NCBI GenBank assembly: GCA_030278955.1
Contig: JAOANR010000005.1
Span: forward strand, 32,913,849 to 32,977,848
DNA from: Hygrophila difformis
Lineage: Eukaryota > Streptophyta > Magnoliopsida > Lamiales > Acanthaceae
Length of the DNA: 64,000 nucleotides
Direction: 5' to 3'
Shown here: positions 45,301 to 57,086 of the stretch, one piece after another
Numbering within the stretch: the stretch's first letter is position 1
Layout: every line of letters begins with the position of its first letter
Position numbers and translations under genes: made by a program
The notes under the pieces: generated by a model
Told to the model about the DNA's origin: nothing
Seen by the model: the letters and a program-made list of their open reading frames with translations, nothing else
Database searches by the model: none

Positions 45301-47055
45301 CTATGGGAGAAAGTGTCGGATGTTCACCGACCACAAAAGCCTCAAATACATATTCACTCAAAAGGAGTTGAATCTAAGGCAACGAAGGTGGTTGGAACTG
45401 ATCAAGGACTATGATCTCGAAATTTCTTACCACGACGGGAAGGCCAATGTGGTAGCTGATGCCTTAAGCCGGAAGACCCAACATGTGGCGAATTCGTTGA
45501 CGATTCCGCCGGCATTGTATATGGACTTGGCGAGATTGAGCTTAGAATTAGTGCATTCGGGCACTGTAGATGAAGTGTCAACGCAATGGTAGTCGAATCG
45601 ACCATAGTTGACGAGATCAAACTCGCCCAACCAGGCGACACAAAGTTGGAAAGGATTAAGGAGAACATCACCAACGGGAAGGCGATAGGATTTGCGATCC
45701 ATGAGGATGGAAGCATCCGTTTCAAAGGAAGGTGGTGCGTACCACAAAAATGCGTGGAGTTAAAACAAAGACTGATGGAAGAAGGCCATAACACACCTTA
45801 CTCGATTCACCCTGGAGGCGACGAATTATATAAGGATTTGAAGAAGATTTACTGGTGGCCGAGGATGAAGAAGGAAGTGGCAGAATTTGTGATGTCTCAC
45901 GTGCCAAAAGGTCAAAGTCGTGCGACAAAAACCCTTAGGATTGATGCAACCATTGGAAATCCCGAGTTGGAAGTGGGATAGTATCTCGATGGATTTCGTT
46001 TCGGGATTACCACGATCACATAAAGGGATGAATAAGATATGGGTGATTGTCGATAGGCTAACAAAGACGACCATTTTTATTCCAATGAAGGACACTTGGA
46101 CCATGGACCAATTAGCAAGAGCTTACATTGATAATGTGGTACGACGACATGGTGTACCACATGACATTATTTCTGATAGAGACAGTAGATTCGTCTCTCA
46201 TTTTTGGACCAAGTTGCAAGAAGCTCTCGGTACGCAGATTAAGATGAGTACCGCATTTCATCCGATGACGGATGGACAAACAGAAAGAACAATCCAAACT
46301 TTGGAGGACATGCTGAGAGCATGTGTCCTAGAGTTTAAGGGTAGCTGGGAAAATCATTTACCTTTAATTGAATTTTCCTACAACAATAGCTACCATGCTA
46401 GTATCGACATGGCACCATTCGAGGCATTATATGGTCGAAAGTGCCGAAGCCCGTTAAGTTGGGAAGAGAGTGATAAGACCATGGTAGTGGGACCACAACT
46501 CATAGAAGATATGACTTAACAAATCAAGGTGATCCAAGGAAAGATGAAAGTGGCCCAAGACCGACAGAAGAGTTATGCCGATGTGAGATGGCAAGAGCTA
46601 GAATTTCAAGTTGGGGATAAGGTCATGCTAAAGATATCACCCATGAAGGGGGTGATGCGCTTTGGCAAACGAGGAAAGCTAAGTCCTCGATATATAGGAC
46701 CGTATGAGATTCTAGAAAGAGTCGGTAATCTAGCATACCGGCTAGCTTTACCGCCACAATTGGCTCGCGTCCACAATGTGTTCCACATTACACAATTGAA
46801 GAAGTATGTGCACGACCCGAACCACGTACTTCAACCGGAAGAAATTGAATTGGACGATGATTTAAGCTACGAGGAAGTTCCGGTGAAAATTCTTGACTTC
46901 AAGGAGAGAGTGACAAGGAATAACACCATCAAATGGTTAAGGTTCTTTGGTCGAACCATGAAAATGAGACGGCAACATGGGAATTGGAAGCAGACATGAG
47001 GGAGTGTTACCCGACCCTATTCCAAGACAATGCAACCCCAGTTATGGGGACATAA
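42363..47055 (+). pseudogene. gag-pol: Gag-Pol polyprotein of chromovirus D, many lesions
   Basis: Start ATG 42363 ([15 protein letters not shown]), the same opening as in C. Gag pieces at 42363-42671 and 42680-43372 ([12 protein letters not shown]); zinc knuckles at 43279 onward (CPRCGRPHLARGC, CFRCGRMGHLIREC); protease at 43602-44150 ([11 protein letters not shown]); RT at 44315-44683 with [11 protein letters not shown] and, after a stop near 44681, [10 protein letters not shown]; RNase H in two frames (45060-45592); integrase at 45586-46519 with [18 protein letters not shown]; chromodomain at about 46860-47030 in a shifted frame. Stops occur at about 44300, 44681, 44822, 45590 and 46517, and frameshifts at several places (42660, 43260, 44130, 45160, 46930). 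It encodes nothing complete. Confidence 0.9.
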
Positions 47056-47328
47056 CTGTAATCTTAAGGGGGGGAGGATGTAACGGCCCGAATATATTGT
47101 CCGAACATTTTGAACTTCAAATAAAAAAAATCAAATTGTTTTGAACTACGTAATGACTTGATCCCTTCACGGGGTACATAGGCAACTTGAAAATTTTAAT
47201 CCTGGGTTCAGTCAAATAAAAACAAACAACAACACACAATAATACAATCACACAATCAATCGATTTCCGAACTCGCGAGAAGATAAAGCGCAACTTCGAG
47301 GACGAAGTTGATTCTTAAGGGGGTAGAC
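47056..47328 (+). other. Two polypurine tracts and hairpin before the 3' LTR of D
   Basis: Right after the gag-pol stop, AAGGGGGGGAGGA (47066-47078) is followed by TGTAACGGCCCG, which resembles an LTR start. The true LTR begins 250 bp later after AAGGGGGTAGAC (47317-47328). AACTTCGAGGACGAAGTT at 47292-47309 is identical to the hairpin in C. Confidence 0.7.
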
Positions 47329-49650
47329 TGTAATACCCGTAAATTTTGTGATATGAAATAAGAATTTAATCCGAAGAGCAAATGAATTTATTCCGAGAAA
47401 CCCTAAAGTCGGAAATGCATGGAGTCAAAAGACGACGAATTAGAAGCCGACAAATCCGAAATCGACAGACTTAAGATTTCGAACATGAAATCAATCTAAG
47501 TCGGAATAAATTTAGGATAAGAATCGTAATCCGAGAATGACCCGGAAAATCGAGCCCGAAAACGTGGAAGGATAGAAGTCCGAAAGAGAGGAGGAAAAGA
47601 CCCGACGGATCGCACGAACCGGTCTGGACCGCAGCCCAGACCGGTGCCGCACGCTGCCCGCGTGGTAACGCGCCAACCCCGCACCGCAGCACAGACTGCG
47701 GCAGATCACGCGATCTCGGCGATTTCTTGCCAAAATTTCGACCCCCGATTAAGGTAAGTCAATCTTGGCCAGGGGAAAGCTTTTAGGACAACCTAGGGCT
47801 GCCTCCCCGCTGATTCATCAGTCTTACAAACCCTCCCTCATCCGAAAGCTCTCCCAAAACCAAAAATACATAGTTCATACCTCCCGACGACTTTCCGACG
47901 ACTTTCCGACGAGTTTCCGGCAACCAAATTCGACCGTGGAGGCGTGTAGATCAAGAGACACTAATCTTGAATCGTCGGTAAGGGTTAGACTAGGATTCTC
48001 TGTCATTTTCAATCACAAATCACCATTCTAACTTACGGATTTTTACTTATAAACGCGTTCGTGGCCAAAGGAGAAGGAGGACGTGTGCGTAGATGCGTTC
48101 GTGGTGATTTTGGACGACTCGATCGACCCTAGAAGGACCAAGAACTCACTTACGGTAAGTCAATCCCTTTAATGTCAATTCGGGTGGTCTAGGGACGTCC
48201 GAAACATTAAACGGGAAACGAACCGTTAAAATCGAACCTAAAGAAAACCCTACAGCGCAGCAGTGTTGTGCGAATTTTTCGAACCTTTAAAACTGTTCAA
48301 ACAGAAAAACTCAAAACACAAAAACGTTCCTAAGAAATTGATCTAGTTTGTGTAAAATTTTCATAATTTTTCATAACGTTTTGATATTCGAAAACGGTCC
48401 CAAACAAACCCGCCTTACGATTCGATTTTGAAACTGTGACAGATTTTTAGTCCGACCTTGTGGTGGAATTTGACATTTGATCTAGGCCGAATTAGGACTT
48501 GAGTTGAACATGAAACTTGTAGAACTATGTCTTGTGTATCTTTCCATAAAATGTCGTTGAAATTGGAGTTCGTTTGCTATGGTAGAAATTAAATTTTTGA
48601 AACTGATGCTGTGAAACTCGGATAGAATATTACTCTGTTAGAAAATCATGTTTTTGACTTGTTTCCTTAACTCGGATCAAAAAACCTAAAACACGAAACT
48701 TGTTCGTCTCTGTGTTTTCGAGTTACTGGTGAAATTTCAGAATTTTCAGACTTAAGACGAATTTTTAATTAATTTTGGAGTAAACAGCGTTTTGGAAAAT
48801 CGTATTTTGAGAAACTTGTTGAAGTTGTGAGATTGACCTTCATGGTTTAAACGTGTGGAAATTCCTTTGGAACTAAAATACACGAAACAAGAGTTTTTGA
48901 AAAATCCCCTTTCATCTTGATTAAATAAAATTAGGGGATTAGTGCTCTGCAGGGTGCCCTCCTAACTATTCACTTCGTACCTTTATGGACGATGGTGACC
49001 CCGCGCGGAAAATGAGAACTATTGCAAAAACGGCAATGTAATTTGGGCCTACACTCTCGAGAATACCGTATGGGTTCCCGAGGCTCCGGAGTGGTACTGG
49101 GTATGGCGGATAGGCTGCGGCCGCCGGGCTACCGGCTAAACAAAAACTTACGAGATTGGCTATGGCCGCCGGATTGTCGGCTAAACAAAATAATGATGAG
49201 ATGGTGGATTTAATGGGGAGATTTAAAAACTTAAATTTTTATTTATTTATTTATGTCATTATTTATGCATTTAAATTATGTCTTAGAATTCATGCCTATG
49301 CTTAAATTATTATTTATGAATTCATATGTCTTTATATCATGTAGATAAAATCGTTGTTTTTAAATTGGTAAATAAAGTGTTCTACATGCATGAACCGAAG
49401 TATAATTTTTGTTATCAAAACGAACCCCTTTATTGCTATGTTAGGGTTGATTTACTCAGTATTTTTTAATACTGATAAAATTGTAGTTTTTCCTTTTTTC
49501 TTTTCAGAGTATAGCGAAAATGCATGAACATGTGCATTTGGGGGAACATCTTTTAAACATTTCTTACCGTTTTATTTAAACATGCGTATCGGGCCTGTGT
49601 AACCCGAGTTTTGGCCATGTCGGCCCTATATTTAAATTCCGCTGCATATA
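47329..49650 (+). repeat. 3' LTR of D, first part
   Basis: Begins TGTAATACCCG and aligns to 38479 onward. It is cut at 49650 by E1 and ends at 54530-54731 (...GGGGTGTTACA). The bases atata at 49646-49650 are the left target duplication of E1. Confidence 0.9.
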
Positions 49651-49897
49651 TGAAACTTTTGACAATTTCCACACACGAGTATTTTTAAAATATATTAAGA
49701 TTGTCACTTTTTATTGCTCATGTGAGAAATTTGATTTCAAATGGCGCCATGAAAATCTTGACAACGACACCATGAAACTTTTGACAATTTCATGGTGCCG
49801 CCGGGGTAAACAATTCAATCCTAACAAACATCAGTGTTCAATATTAATATAGTATTATTTATTACAACTGTCTGCATCTTCCCCGGCAACGGCGCCA
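49651..49897 (-). other. LTR-stub and primer-site modules of E1
   Basis: Three module starts TGAAACTTTTGA occur at 49651, 49767 and 49898. Each later one is preceded by a primer-site complement or its remnant: ccccggcaacggcgcca before 49898, and a shorter gcgcca...cgacacca before 49767. The perfect site is TCCCCGGCAACGGCGCCA at 49880-49897. Confidence 0.65.
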
Positions 49898-52268
49898 TGA
49901 AACTTTTGATAATTTCCACACACGAGTATTTTCTAAAATATCGAGTTTGAATTTATTAAATGAAAAGAGTTACGATTTATGGAAGGGGTTTGAGGATATA
50001 TTAAGGTTGTCACGTTTTTATTACTCGTGTTAAGAAACTGTGGCCCGAAAGCGCACGGTGTCAAAAATTGCAGTAATTTATAGTAAGACCGGATCGTTCA
50101 CTGGAGGATGTGCGATAGAAGCAGGGCCCACGTCGTTTACTAAGATTTTCCACTCGGTTACTCGTTTCAGGTTTTGCAATGGGTTCTAAAACTACTTGAC
50201 ATAATTTAAACTAGACTATGAAAGCAATAAAAGTTATACTACAAAGCATAATAAAGTTAATCTAGAAAGCAATTAAATCTATTATAGGAAAGCAATAAGA
50301 ATTATGCCAAGAAAGCGGATAAAATTATTCTTCGAAAGCAGATTTAAAATGTGACAGAAGGGACAGGGAGAAAATAATAAAGATTGGACAAGATTCAGAT
50401 GAAACACAATTAAACTTTCATTTCAATTACACAGATCTTTGCTTGGGATAGTTCATCAGTTAGCTAACTCTCATGCTTTCTAGACTATGTTCCCTTTAAC
50501 AGACAGGTACTTACAGTCAGAATTTACATGCTCTTAAGACCTCAATTTCTAAGATACCACAGATTAATAACTCCCCCTGCCGAGGTATATTATTTCTCCA
50601 TAGTGGATAAGCAACACCGAACACATCATTAGTTGACGTGGCAACTACTCCTATCATCCCCCTTGTCACACCCAATAGTCTACATAAAATCCCGAACTAA
50701 TCCACAACTCTTAAACCTTACAACCGGCGGCCAACCTCTAATTCTTCCGAGTGACCTCTATAAAAGCATTTAAACGAAAGCGGTAAAGAAAGCAGTAAAG
50801 AAAGCATTTAAAAACCTATCACTCGGAAGCCTCAAAAGCTATCTCATTCCGTTAGCATAAAATAGCTCCTGGTTTCGATGACCAGATGCAGATTTAGAAC
50901 TTCCCAAATATCAGTAAGCCACAGGGCTTATAACATCCGGTTAGTTATGAGATACAAACTGAGTGGAACAGACCTGGGAAGATCTATTCCGAATGTACTC
51001 ACTCGAGACTCAATTATAGGATTTGGCGGACGAAGATAGTAGTTGAAAGAATACTCAACCCCTACTTTAGAATTTAACCAAGGCTTACATGTTGTTCCTC
51101 TAGTATTATTTATCACATCTTATCCGAATCCAAGTGAACACTGATTCAATGCAATACCTATTACAAGATTTCCAACACACAGTAATTTTGAGAAAGCAAT
51201 TGATATTTGAAAATCATTCCCTACACAGGTATTAGACTCTCAATTAAAACACAGATCCTTTCAGTGTAGATGAGACCTAATCGCTGACTCTGCTTCTAGT
51301 TTCCCAAAATCAATCCCCAGTAGAAATTGAATTAGTCATAACTGTGAAATTATCCCTTACTCAGATCCGGATTTTATAAAGTGATTTTTGCGGAAATTTA
51401 TTATGCAGCATCTGATTTTAATCAAGACTTCTATGTCCAAGGAGAAGGATCCCCAAAATATTATAGACCACAATATCTACATAATAATATCATGCATACA
51501 TGTATATAAGAAGTAAAACAAAATACCCCAAAATATATGGTGGGATTAGATAGAATTTGATACACAAAGATGGATTAGCCTTGAGATAAGAAGAATTGGC
51601 TAAAAGAGTGCCAGAAATAACTGGGGTTATCTGGACTGCAAACATCTGCCATCTAGTTCCCAATTATTCTAGATGGAATGGTTTTTAGACAGTAAGAAAC
51701 CCTTAATGACAGTGATCGCTACCATCAAGAGTCCTACTATCCATGAGAGAGTAAAAACCCACATGTTTTCTTACTACAGTACTATTATAACAATGTTGAT
51801 CGACACTGTTTAACATTACTGTGGTTCGAAATTCAGGTTGAAATTAAGATAAAGAGAAGAAAACTGTATCTAGTTAGGAATTGGCTGAGTGGCTAATCGT
51901 TATTCCTGGAAAGGGACCTTTTTGCTGTAGCTTCCACCAATCACTAACCAGACCATGCAAAATAACGAGTAATAATTAATACAAAGAAGACGAGCTAATC
52001 GTTATCACGGTGAAGGGACCTTTTTGCCAACATTGATCTGTGATATCTCTTATTACCCGTTCATACACACAAGTAATGAGAAAGGGTGAAATTAAAAGAA
52101 TGTTTTTGGGTATTGTGTAAGTATCAATCACACAATACTATAGACACTAATGGGTTGAGGTGTGTAATGGATAAAATTAAATGCAATGGGCCTAAGCCCA
52201 GTACATCTATGCAACTTACACACTTCAGGAAGATAAAATATTTTTGGAGTTTTAAAATAGAGATGGGA

Positions 52269-52856
52269 GGTCAATTCGGTCTAATGTAATATAAACCGAA
52301 TTGCCTATGCATGAGAAATGAAGTGTTATCTTACCCAATTAATCATAGTAAGGTTGGGAAATAACATCATCTAATTCGGTTTGTCAAGCAATTTGGTATA
52401 GACCGAATTGGGCAAACCGAATTGATGGGGTTATCCCCTTACTCAAATTTGGCTAAGACATTTGCTTCAAAAGGAGTGTTTAATTCAATTTACCAGGATG
52501 ATTCGGTATAGACCGAATTGGTAAACCAAATTGGTTTAACAAGGAAAATAAACTAAGGCATGAAGGGGTGATAATGCATACAATGAGGTTTCCAAGTCAA
52601 TTCGGTCTATGTGTGCAAGGGGGTATAAACCGAATTGCATAGATCGAATTGCATGGGGACTCCATGAGGATGTGAACAAACAACATTTTTATCATGCAAT
52701 TCGGTCTTCATGGGCAATTCGATTTAGACCGAATTGCCTTAGACAGAATTACATGACATTTTCTCATGGAGGAAATAAACAAACATTTTGTGTCATACAC
52801 TTCAGTCTTCATGGGCAATTCGGTATAGACCGAATTGCTTAGACCGAATTGCATGG
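52269..52856. repeat. Nested-palindrome array 1 of E1, six units
   Basis: Units lie at about 52271, 52373, 52479, 52592, 52697 and 52795 (spacing 98-113 bp). Most have four arms: outer CAATTCGGTCT...AGACCGAATTG and inner CAATTCGGT...ACCGAATTG, so that each can fold as a hairpin inside a hairpin. Intervening sequence is only partly repeated. The array lies downstream of the TATA box in element orientation, in the transcribed part of the LTR. Confidence 0.85.
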
Positions 52857-53743
52857 CATTTTCACATGTGTATTTTTTATGTTTACAAATATCACTGCGG
52901 TTTCTAAGTTGATGTGGTTTATGATAGATGGGATTGAACCCATTACTCATTTCACATCAATGTCATGCATGTTCAGTGGATAAATATTTTGTGGTTATCC
53001 ATAATCATGCATGTTCAGTGGATAAAAGCATGGAGTAAAACCTACAGCTACAAACAAATAATTCAAAGAGTAAATAACCTAAAACAACTGTAATTCTAAG
53101 AACATCATGCATAAAAGAATAAGAACACTTAAATTATCTAAGGTAACATAAACAAGAAATCTAAGCAAGGAAATTAAAATAAAGCAAGTAAACCTATTTC
53201 TAAGAAGCCTTAAATTATCTAAACACCTAAGAACACTTATTTGAGCTCTAAGGCATAAAAACACACCAAAAATCCACTTAACATGCATTTATTAAGAATA
53301 AAAACCAACTAGAAACATATTAAATGTAACCTAGTTGGAAGAAACATTCATTCTACCATATTTATTGCTAAAGAAAACATTTAAGAAGTGTGAAACACAT
53401 GAGCCAAAATCCATTTCTGGAAATTTTCTTTGCATTAAACACTTGAAAACAAAGTAAATAACCCAAAACCATCATTAGATTGAAGGTTGGGTTCATTCTA
53501 ACTACAAAGCATGTTAAAAATATGGAAAATGACTACTCTAAATGGTAGTAACAGCTCTACAAATTAAACTAACATCAAAGCAGCAAAAACTAATCTAAAA
53601 TGCATAAAAATAATCTAACTAATCTACCTACCTAACCCTTAAGGGGTGAAGAACTTGGTACCCCTTGTCCTCTCCAAGAATTAGGGTTGGAACTGTATTC
53701 TGTGTTCTGTTTTTTTTTTTTTTTCAGTGTTGGTGAGCATTAG

Positions 53744-53751
53744 CTTTTATA
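53744..53751 (-). promoter_or_regulatory. TATA box of the E1 LTR
   Basis: The minus strand reads TATAAAAG, at about 775 bp from the LTR start in element orientation. It is conserved in E2 (complement 63667-63674) although nearby bases differ. It predicts U3 of about 0.8 kb and an R-U5 of about 3.8 kb. Confidence 0.5.
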
Positions 53752-53844
53752 CTTGTTCTTCAAAACCTTAGGCCCATCAGAGCCCATTAGCAATGGCATG
53801 CTTTTTCCACGTGCTCCTCAGCTTCATCTGATGTATTTTGAACT

Positions 53845-54186
53845 TAATTCGGTCTCCTCATGCAATTCGGTATAGACCGAATTGGTGGACATCGAATTGC
53901 TTGAAGTCTTTCTTTCTTGATCTTTGGCTGGGATGTGGTCTTCAACATCAATTCGGTTTAAGTGTAGACCGAATTGAATGTGTCGAATTGCTCATGGTCT
54001 CTTTCTTGGCTTCCTTGTCTTGAATCAATTCAGTCTATGCAATCAATTCGGTGTAAACCGAATTGCATAGACCGAATTGGGCATCTTGCTTCTCCTCTCA
54101 ACACTTTGTCTATTGTTCTTCTTTATTCTCCAGCAATTCGGTCTATATAGGCAATTCGGTGTAGATCGAATTGCCTAGACCGAATT
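53845..54186. repeat. Nested-palindrome array 2 of E1, four units
   Basis: Units at about 53846, 53948, 54023 and 54133 have the same CAATTCGGT/ACCGAATTG arms as array 1. They lie upstream of the TATA box in element orientation, in the presumed U3. Confidence 0.85.
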
Positions 54187-54736
54187 GCCTTTCAACACTT
54201 GGCCAAAAATTTTATTTTTGTGGGATTTTCATTCTTTTCCCATCTTTTTGATTTTTGTGGGCTATTTTATTCTTTTGCCCATCTTTTTCATTCCTTTTTC
54301 TTTTCTTTTTCCTTTTTTTTCATGTTTTTGGATTTTTCTAACACAAATGCAATTAAAATTGCATATTTTTGTGTTTTTCATTACCAGCTTATTGTTTTTA
54401 CAAACTCGCATTAATTTTTCGAATTCAACTGCTTTCTTATTAAAATAAGATGGGAATATGATCAAAATGTCCATTTCAGACACAGAAATGGATTGAAAAT
54501 AATGGACAATTTTGGCCATTATCAATATACTTTACTTCCGCTGCAACTTTATTTATTACTGTCATGTATGGATGCTATATTATTATTTTTAAATAATTCC
54601 GGACTTGTTTTTAAAACTTTTTCCAATACCCATTGCCTTGCATCTCTTTAGCAAGCTCGGAGAAACCGTGTCTTGCTAGAGAGGTGTGGTGGTGGCATCT
54701 CGGCCTGGGTTATCAAAACCGGGGTGTTACATCTTC

Positions 54737-56458
54737 TGACTTGATGGCTGTTCTCCAAGCCGATCGTGTATAGCCCCCTTGCTGGTTGATGGTTGATCCC
54801 CGGGGCGATCATGGACAGACTTCTTCTGATCAGGACGTACCATCACCATATTAGCAACTGGGAATGAGTTCTTATCAATGGCCATTAATCTATCCGGGAA
54901 CTTCAGCTTCCCATCATCAATGTGCTTTTGGACCATCTTCCTGAAATGTTCGCAAACTGCACTGATATGGGTGGCTGATTCCCCTTGAATTCAAAGAGTC
55001 CATTCTTCAAGCAATAGTCAAAGATTTCGTCCATCTGAGAAAGATCAAATGTGTAAAATCTTTGAGATTCATCCCCGACTTCACTTTCCTTTTCCTTTCC
55101 TCTTACAGGCCTGAGGGTTGGACAAGTCATGGGCTTCTTAATGACTAACTCGGCCCTTGCGACTTCTGCTAAGGCGGGCACATCATCCATATTAAACTCT
55201 TCGACAACCTCACACCTATCCAGAGACTCTGCAAAGGATGCGATTGACTGGATGGGTTGAGATCTCCGCTTTGATTTTGGCTTGACTTAAAAGCCGATTC
55301 TTCTGGCAAATAAGTCTCCATTCTTATGGCTTCGGCCGTCAATTCGGCCACCGTCCTTGGTCTTGTTACCATTAGTCTATCCGTGATAGCAAACTTCAGA
55401 TTTTGCTTTAAAATCTGAAGATATTCACTCTCTGGAAACATTGTCTTCATTTGAACTTTGACTGCATAGAACCTCTCCATGAACTCATTAACCATTTCTC
55501 CTGCCTTCTGCTTGGTTGAGGTTAGGTCTACTACTGATACCTCAGGGCTAGTGTTATAGAATCGGTCATGAAATAACCGCTCCCTTTCGGCCCAAGTATT
55601 AACCGAACCTGGAGGCAGATTAATATACCATTCAAACACTGGACCAGTAAGCGATAGACTAAAAAAAATCAACTTATAGAAGTCATTTTGCGCTATCCTG
55701 GTACACTGTCCTGTGAATCGGCTGATATGTTCAATTGTCGATCGGCCAACTTCCTCTGAAAATGTATTGATATCCGGAACCTTGACTCCTTTAGGTAACG
55801 AATATTGCTCTTCTATATAATCAGGATAAGGTTTCCTATACATCGGTCGATTCTCCTGACCGATCAGATTTCCAAACTGAGTACGAATAATCTCTGCTAT
55901 AAGCTCTCTATCAACCAACTGTGGCTGATTCTGCTGAAGTGCTGGATATAGTTGTTATACCACTGGAGCAGGTGGTTGCGGTTGTGTCTGATATTGCTGC
56001 TGCTCATGCCTTGGTAGAAGCGGGGCACAAGGACGAGATCCATGCCCTCCTGGCGGCCGATAGGCCTGCTGTTGGTAATTAGGTTAACCATGAGGATTTT
56101 GAGCGACATGCGGTGGATTCATTGGAGGTGGATTCTGAGCTACCTGTGCATTCTGTACTCCAAACGGATACATGTTCCTGGAAAGTTCGGCTCTAAACAT
56201 CGTCGGCATAGCTGCCAGTATATTCCCCTCGATTTGCCGAACTGAATTTGTAACCTCCGCTTCCACCATGAATTGGACGTGATCACGAAACCGCGGGGTT
56301 AGATCATCATGCGGAAACTCCTGAGCATTAAAATCCGAAGGTCTTGCGAATCCTAAAGGAAAATCACCCGGATTTACTGTGCGCTGTTCGTGAATTGGCG
56401 ACAGATCTGTTCTCGCCGCTGTGTTAACCGCCAGAGTTGCATGTGGATCACCTGCCAT
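54737..56458 (-). pseudogene. gag: Tat-like gag of B2, broken
   Basis: Start ATG 56458 (MAGDPHATLAVNTAARTDLS). The N-terminal frame ends at 56084; a proline/glutamine-rich region with stops follows. The capsid core is open from 55918 to 55169 (FGNLIGQENRPMYRKPYPDY, FSLSLTGPVFEWYINLPPGS, AVKVQMKTMFPESEYLQIL, RLMVTRPRTVAELTAEAIRM) and a last frame (55190-54903) has FYTFDLSQMDEIFDYCLKNG. It is less damaged than the B1 gag and lets the B1 breaks be placed. The zinc-binding part is degraded near 54960. The gene is cut off at 54737 by element D; its continuation is at 38473. Confidence 0.85.
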
Positions 56459-56468
56459 TGTGAATATG

Positions 56469-56488
56469 TGTCCCACTGGGCGTGGCAC
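56469..56488 (-). other. Primer-binding site candidate of B2
   Basis: The complement reads GTGCCACGCCCAGTGGGACA, next to the LTR and close to the B1 sequence. The tRNA was not identified. Confidence 0.55.
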
Positions 56489-57086
56489 TGTTTGGCTTCG
56501 CTTGAGCCAAGGACCTTTTTCTCTTGAAGGGAGGCTATCGGAAAAGAATCAAACTGATTACGGGTCCAAAGAAATTAAAAGTGCGCCCAAACTTGACTGA
56601 ATTTCACTAAATTGCAATGGCAAAGCTGGATACAACGGAAAATCTACAGGTTGTTAAGAAACAACGGCTGATTATCATGAACAGAACTACCAAACTACCA
56701 GTTGTTGAGAAACAATGGCGGACTTGGAGGAAATAACCGCTAACAAACTAGCTAGGATCTAGGAAAGCTGGTAAAGGAAAACAGTAAAGAAAACAATAAA
56801 AGATACAAAGAAGTAAATTGACATAAAGTAAATTTGGGGTTGGATTGATCTCTCTTGATTATGTGCTCGACATCCCCTATTTATAGCCGAAGTTCCATAA
56901 CCGCTTCCCGGCTACCCTTTGAGCCAATCGGGATCTTCCTCCCTTCGGCTGTCCCTAGCCGATCATTTCGGCCCTGAAGCTCGGGCCTTTTTCGATGTTT
57001 CTTCTTTTCTGGCTCACCCATTATTTCCTTTTTGGCCCAATTGTCTGGCCCAGATTCTCTCTCTCGGCCCATTGCCTTGGTGGTCA
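56489..57086 (-). repeat. 5' LTR of B2, outer end disturbed
   Basis: Begins TGTTTGGCTTCG on +. TATAAATAGGGG lies on the minus strand (complement 56874-56885). The last bases should read GGCCACAACA but are lost or replaced where F2 begins at 57087; the sequence there is CCTTGGTGGTCA. Confidence 0.8.

Larger units (their letters stand above)
49651..54524 (-). mobile_element. Non-coding LTR element E1 with a 4.6-kb LTR
   Basis: It starts TGAAACTTTTGAC and ends GGCCATTATCA, with the duplication atata on both sides (49646-49650, 54525-54529), as in LTR retrotransposons. A perfect tRNA-Asp primer site (complement 49880-49897) shows that the element reads on the minus strand and that 49898-54524 is a complete LTR of 4627 bp. 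The left LTR is reduced to a stub and the internal region to about 230 bp, so no protein is encoded. The LTR contains a TATA box, two palindrome arrays (see separate entries), AAAGCA-rich sequence (50220-50350) and a spaced duplication of a TAATCGTTAT...AAGGGACCTTTTT block (51894-51933 and 51995-52030). Clade unknown; Athila or Tat relatives share the tRNA-Asp primer. Confidence 0.75.
38479..54731 (+). mobile_element. Chromovirus D (Tekay/Del type), interrupted by E1
   Basis: Without E1 the element is about 11.4 kb: 5' LTR 38479-40987, tRNA-iMet site, coiled-coil ORF, gag-pol with chromodomain, two purine tracts, 3' LTR 47329-49650 plus 54530-54731. The target duplication is tcttt (38474-38478) versus tcttc (54732-54736). 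Comparison with B1 near 7725-7760 shows tcttc as the original. The first LTR base is changed (GG instead of TG). LTRs differ at many sites, so D is older than C. Its proteins are relatives of those of C. Confidence 0.9.
27025..57086 (-). mobile_element. Tat-like Ty3/gypsy element B2, interrupted by F and D
   Basis: In element orientation (right to left) it has 5' LTR 56489-57086, primer site, gag 54737-56458, gap filled by D, protease 36853-37890, RT (split by solo LTR F), two RNase H domains, integrase, a long 3' region with an ORF on the opposite strand, polypurine tract and 3' LTR 27025-27634. Removing F and D leaves about 11.3 kb. The archaeal-type second RNase H between the normal RNase H and integrase, and the antisense ORF, point to the Tat lineage. 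It is the host for all later insertions in the right half of the window. Confidence 0.85.

Noticed and set aside
52269..54186. Palindrome arrays considered as CRISPR or as hAT/CACTA subterminal repeats
   Set aside because: Units are not separated by unique spacers of fixed size, and the block lies within an LTR bounded by TG...CA and 5-bp duplications, not at the ends of a DNA transposon.
54185..54448. Phenylalanine-rich frames next to palindrome array 2
   Set aside because: T-rich sequence in the E LTR gives poly-Phe translations; not kept in a comparable form elsewhere.
49651..54524. E1 considered as a simple solo LTR
   Set aside because: A primer site and extra LTR stubs lie on its left side, so some internal sequence is retained; a plain solo LTR would lack it.
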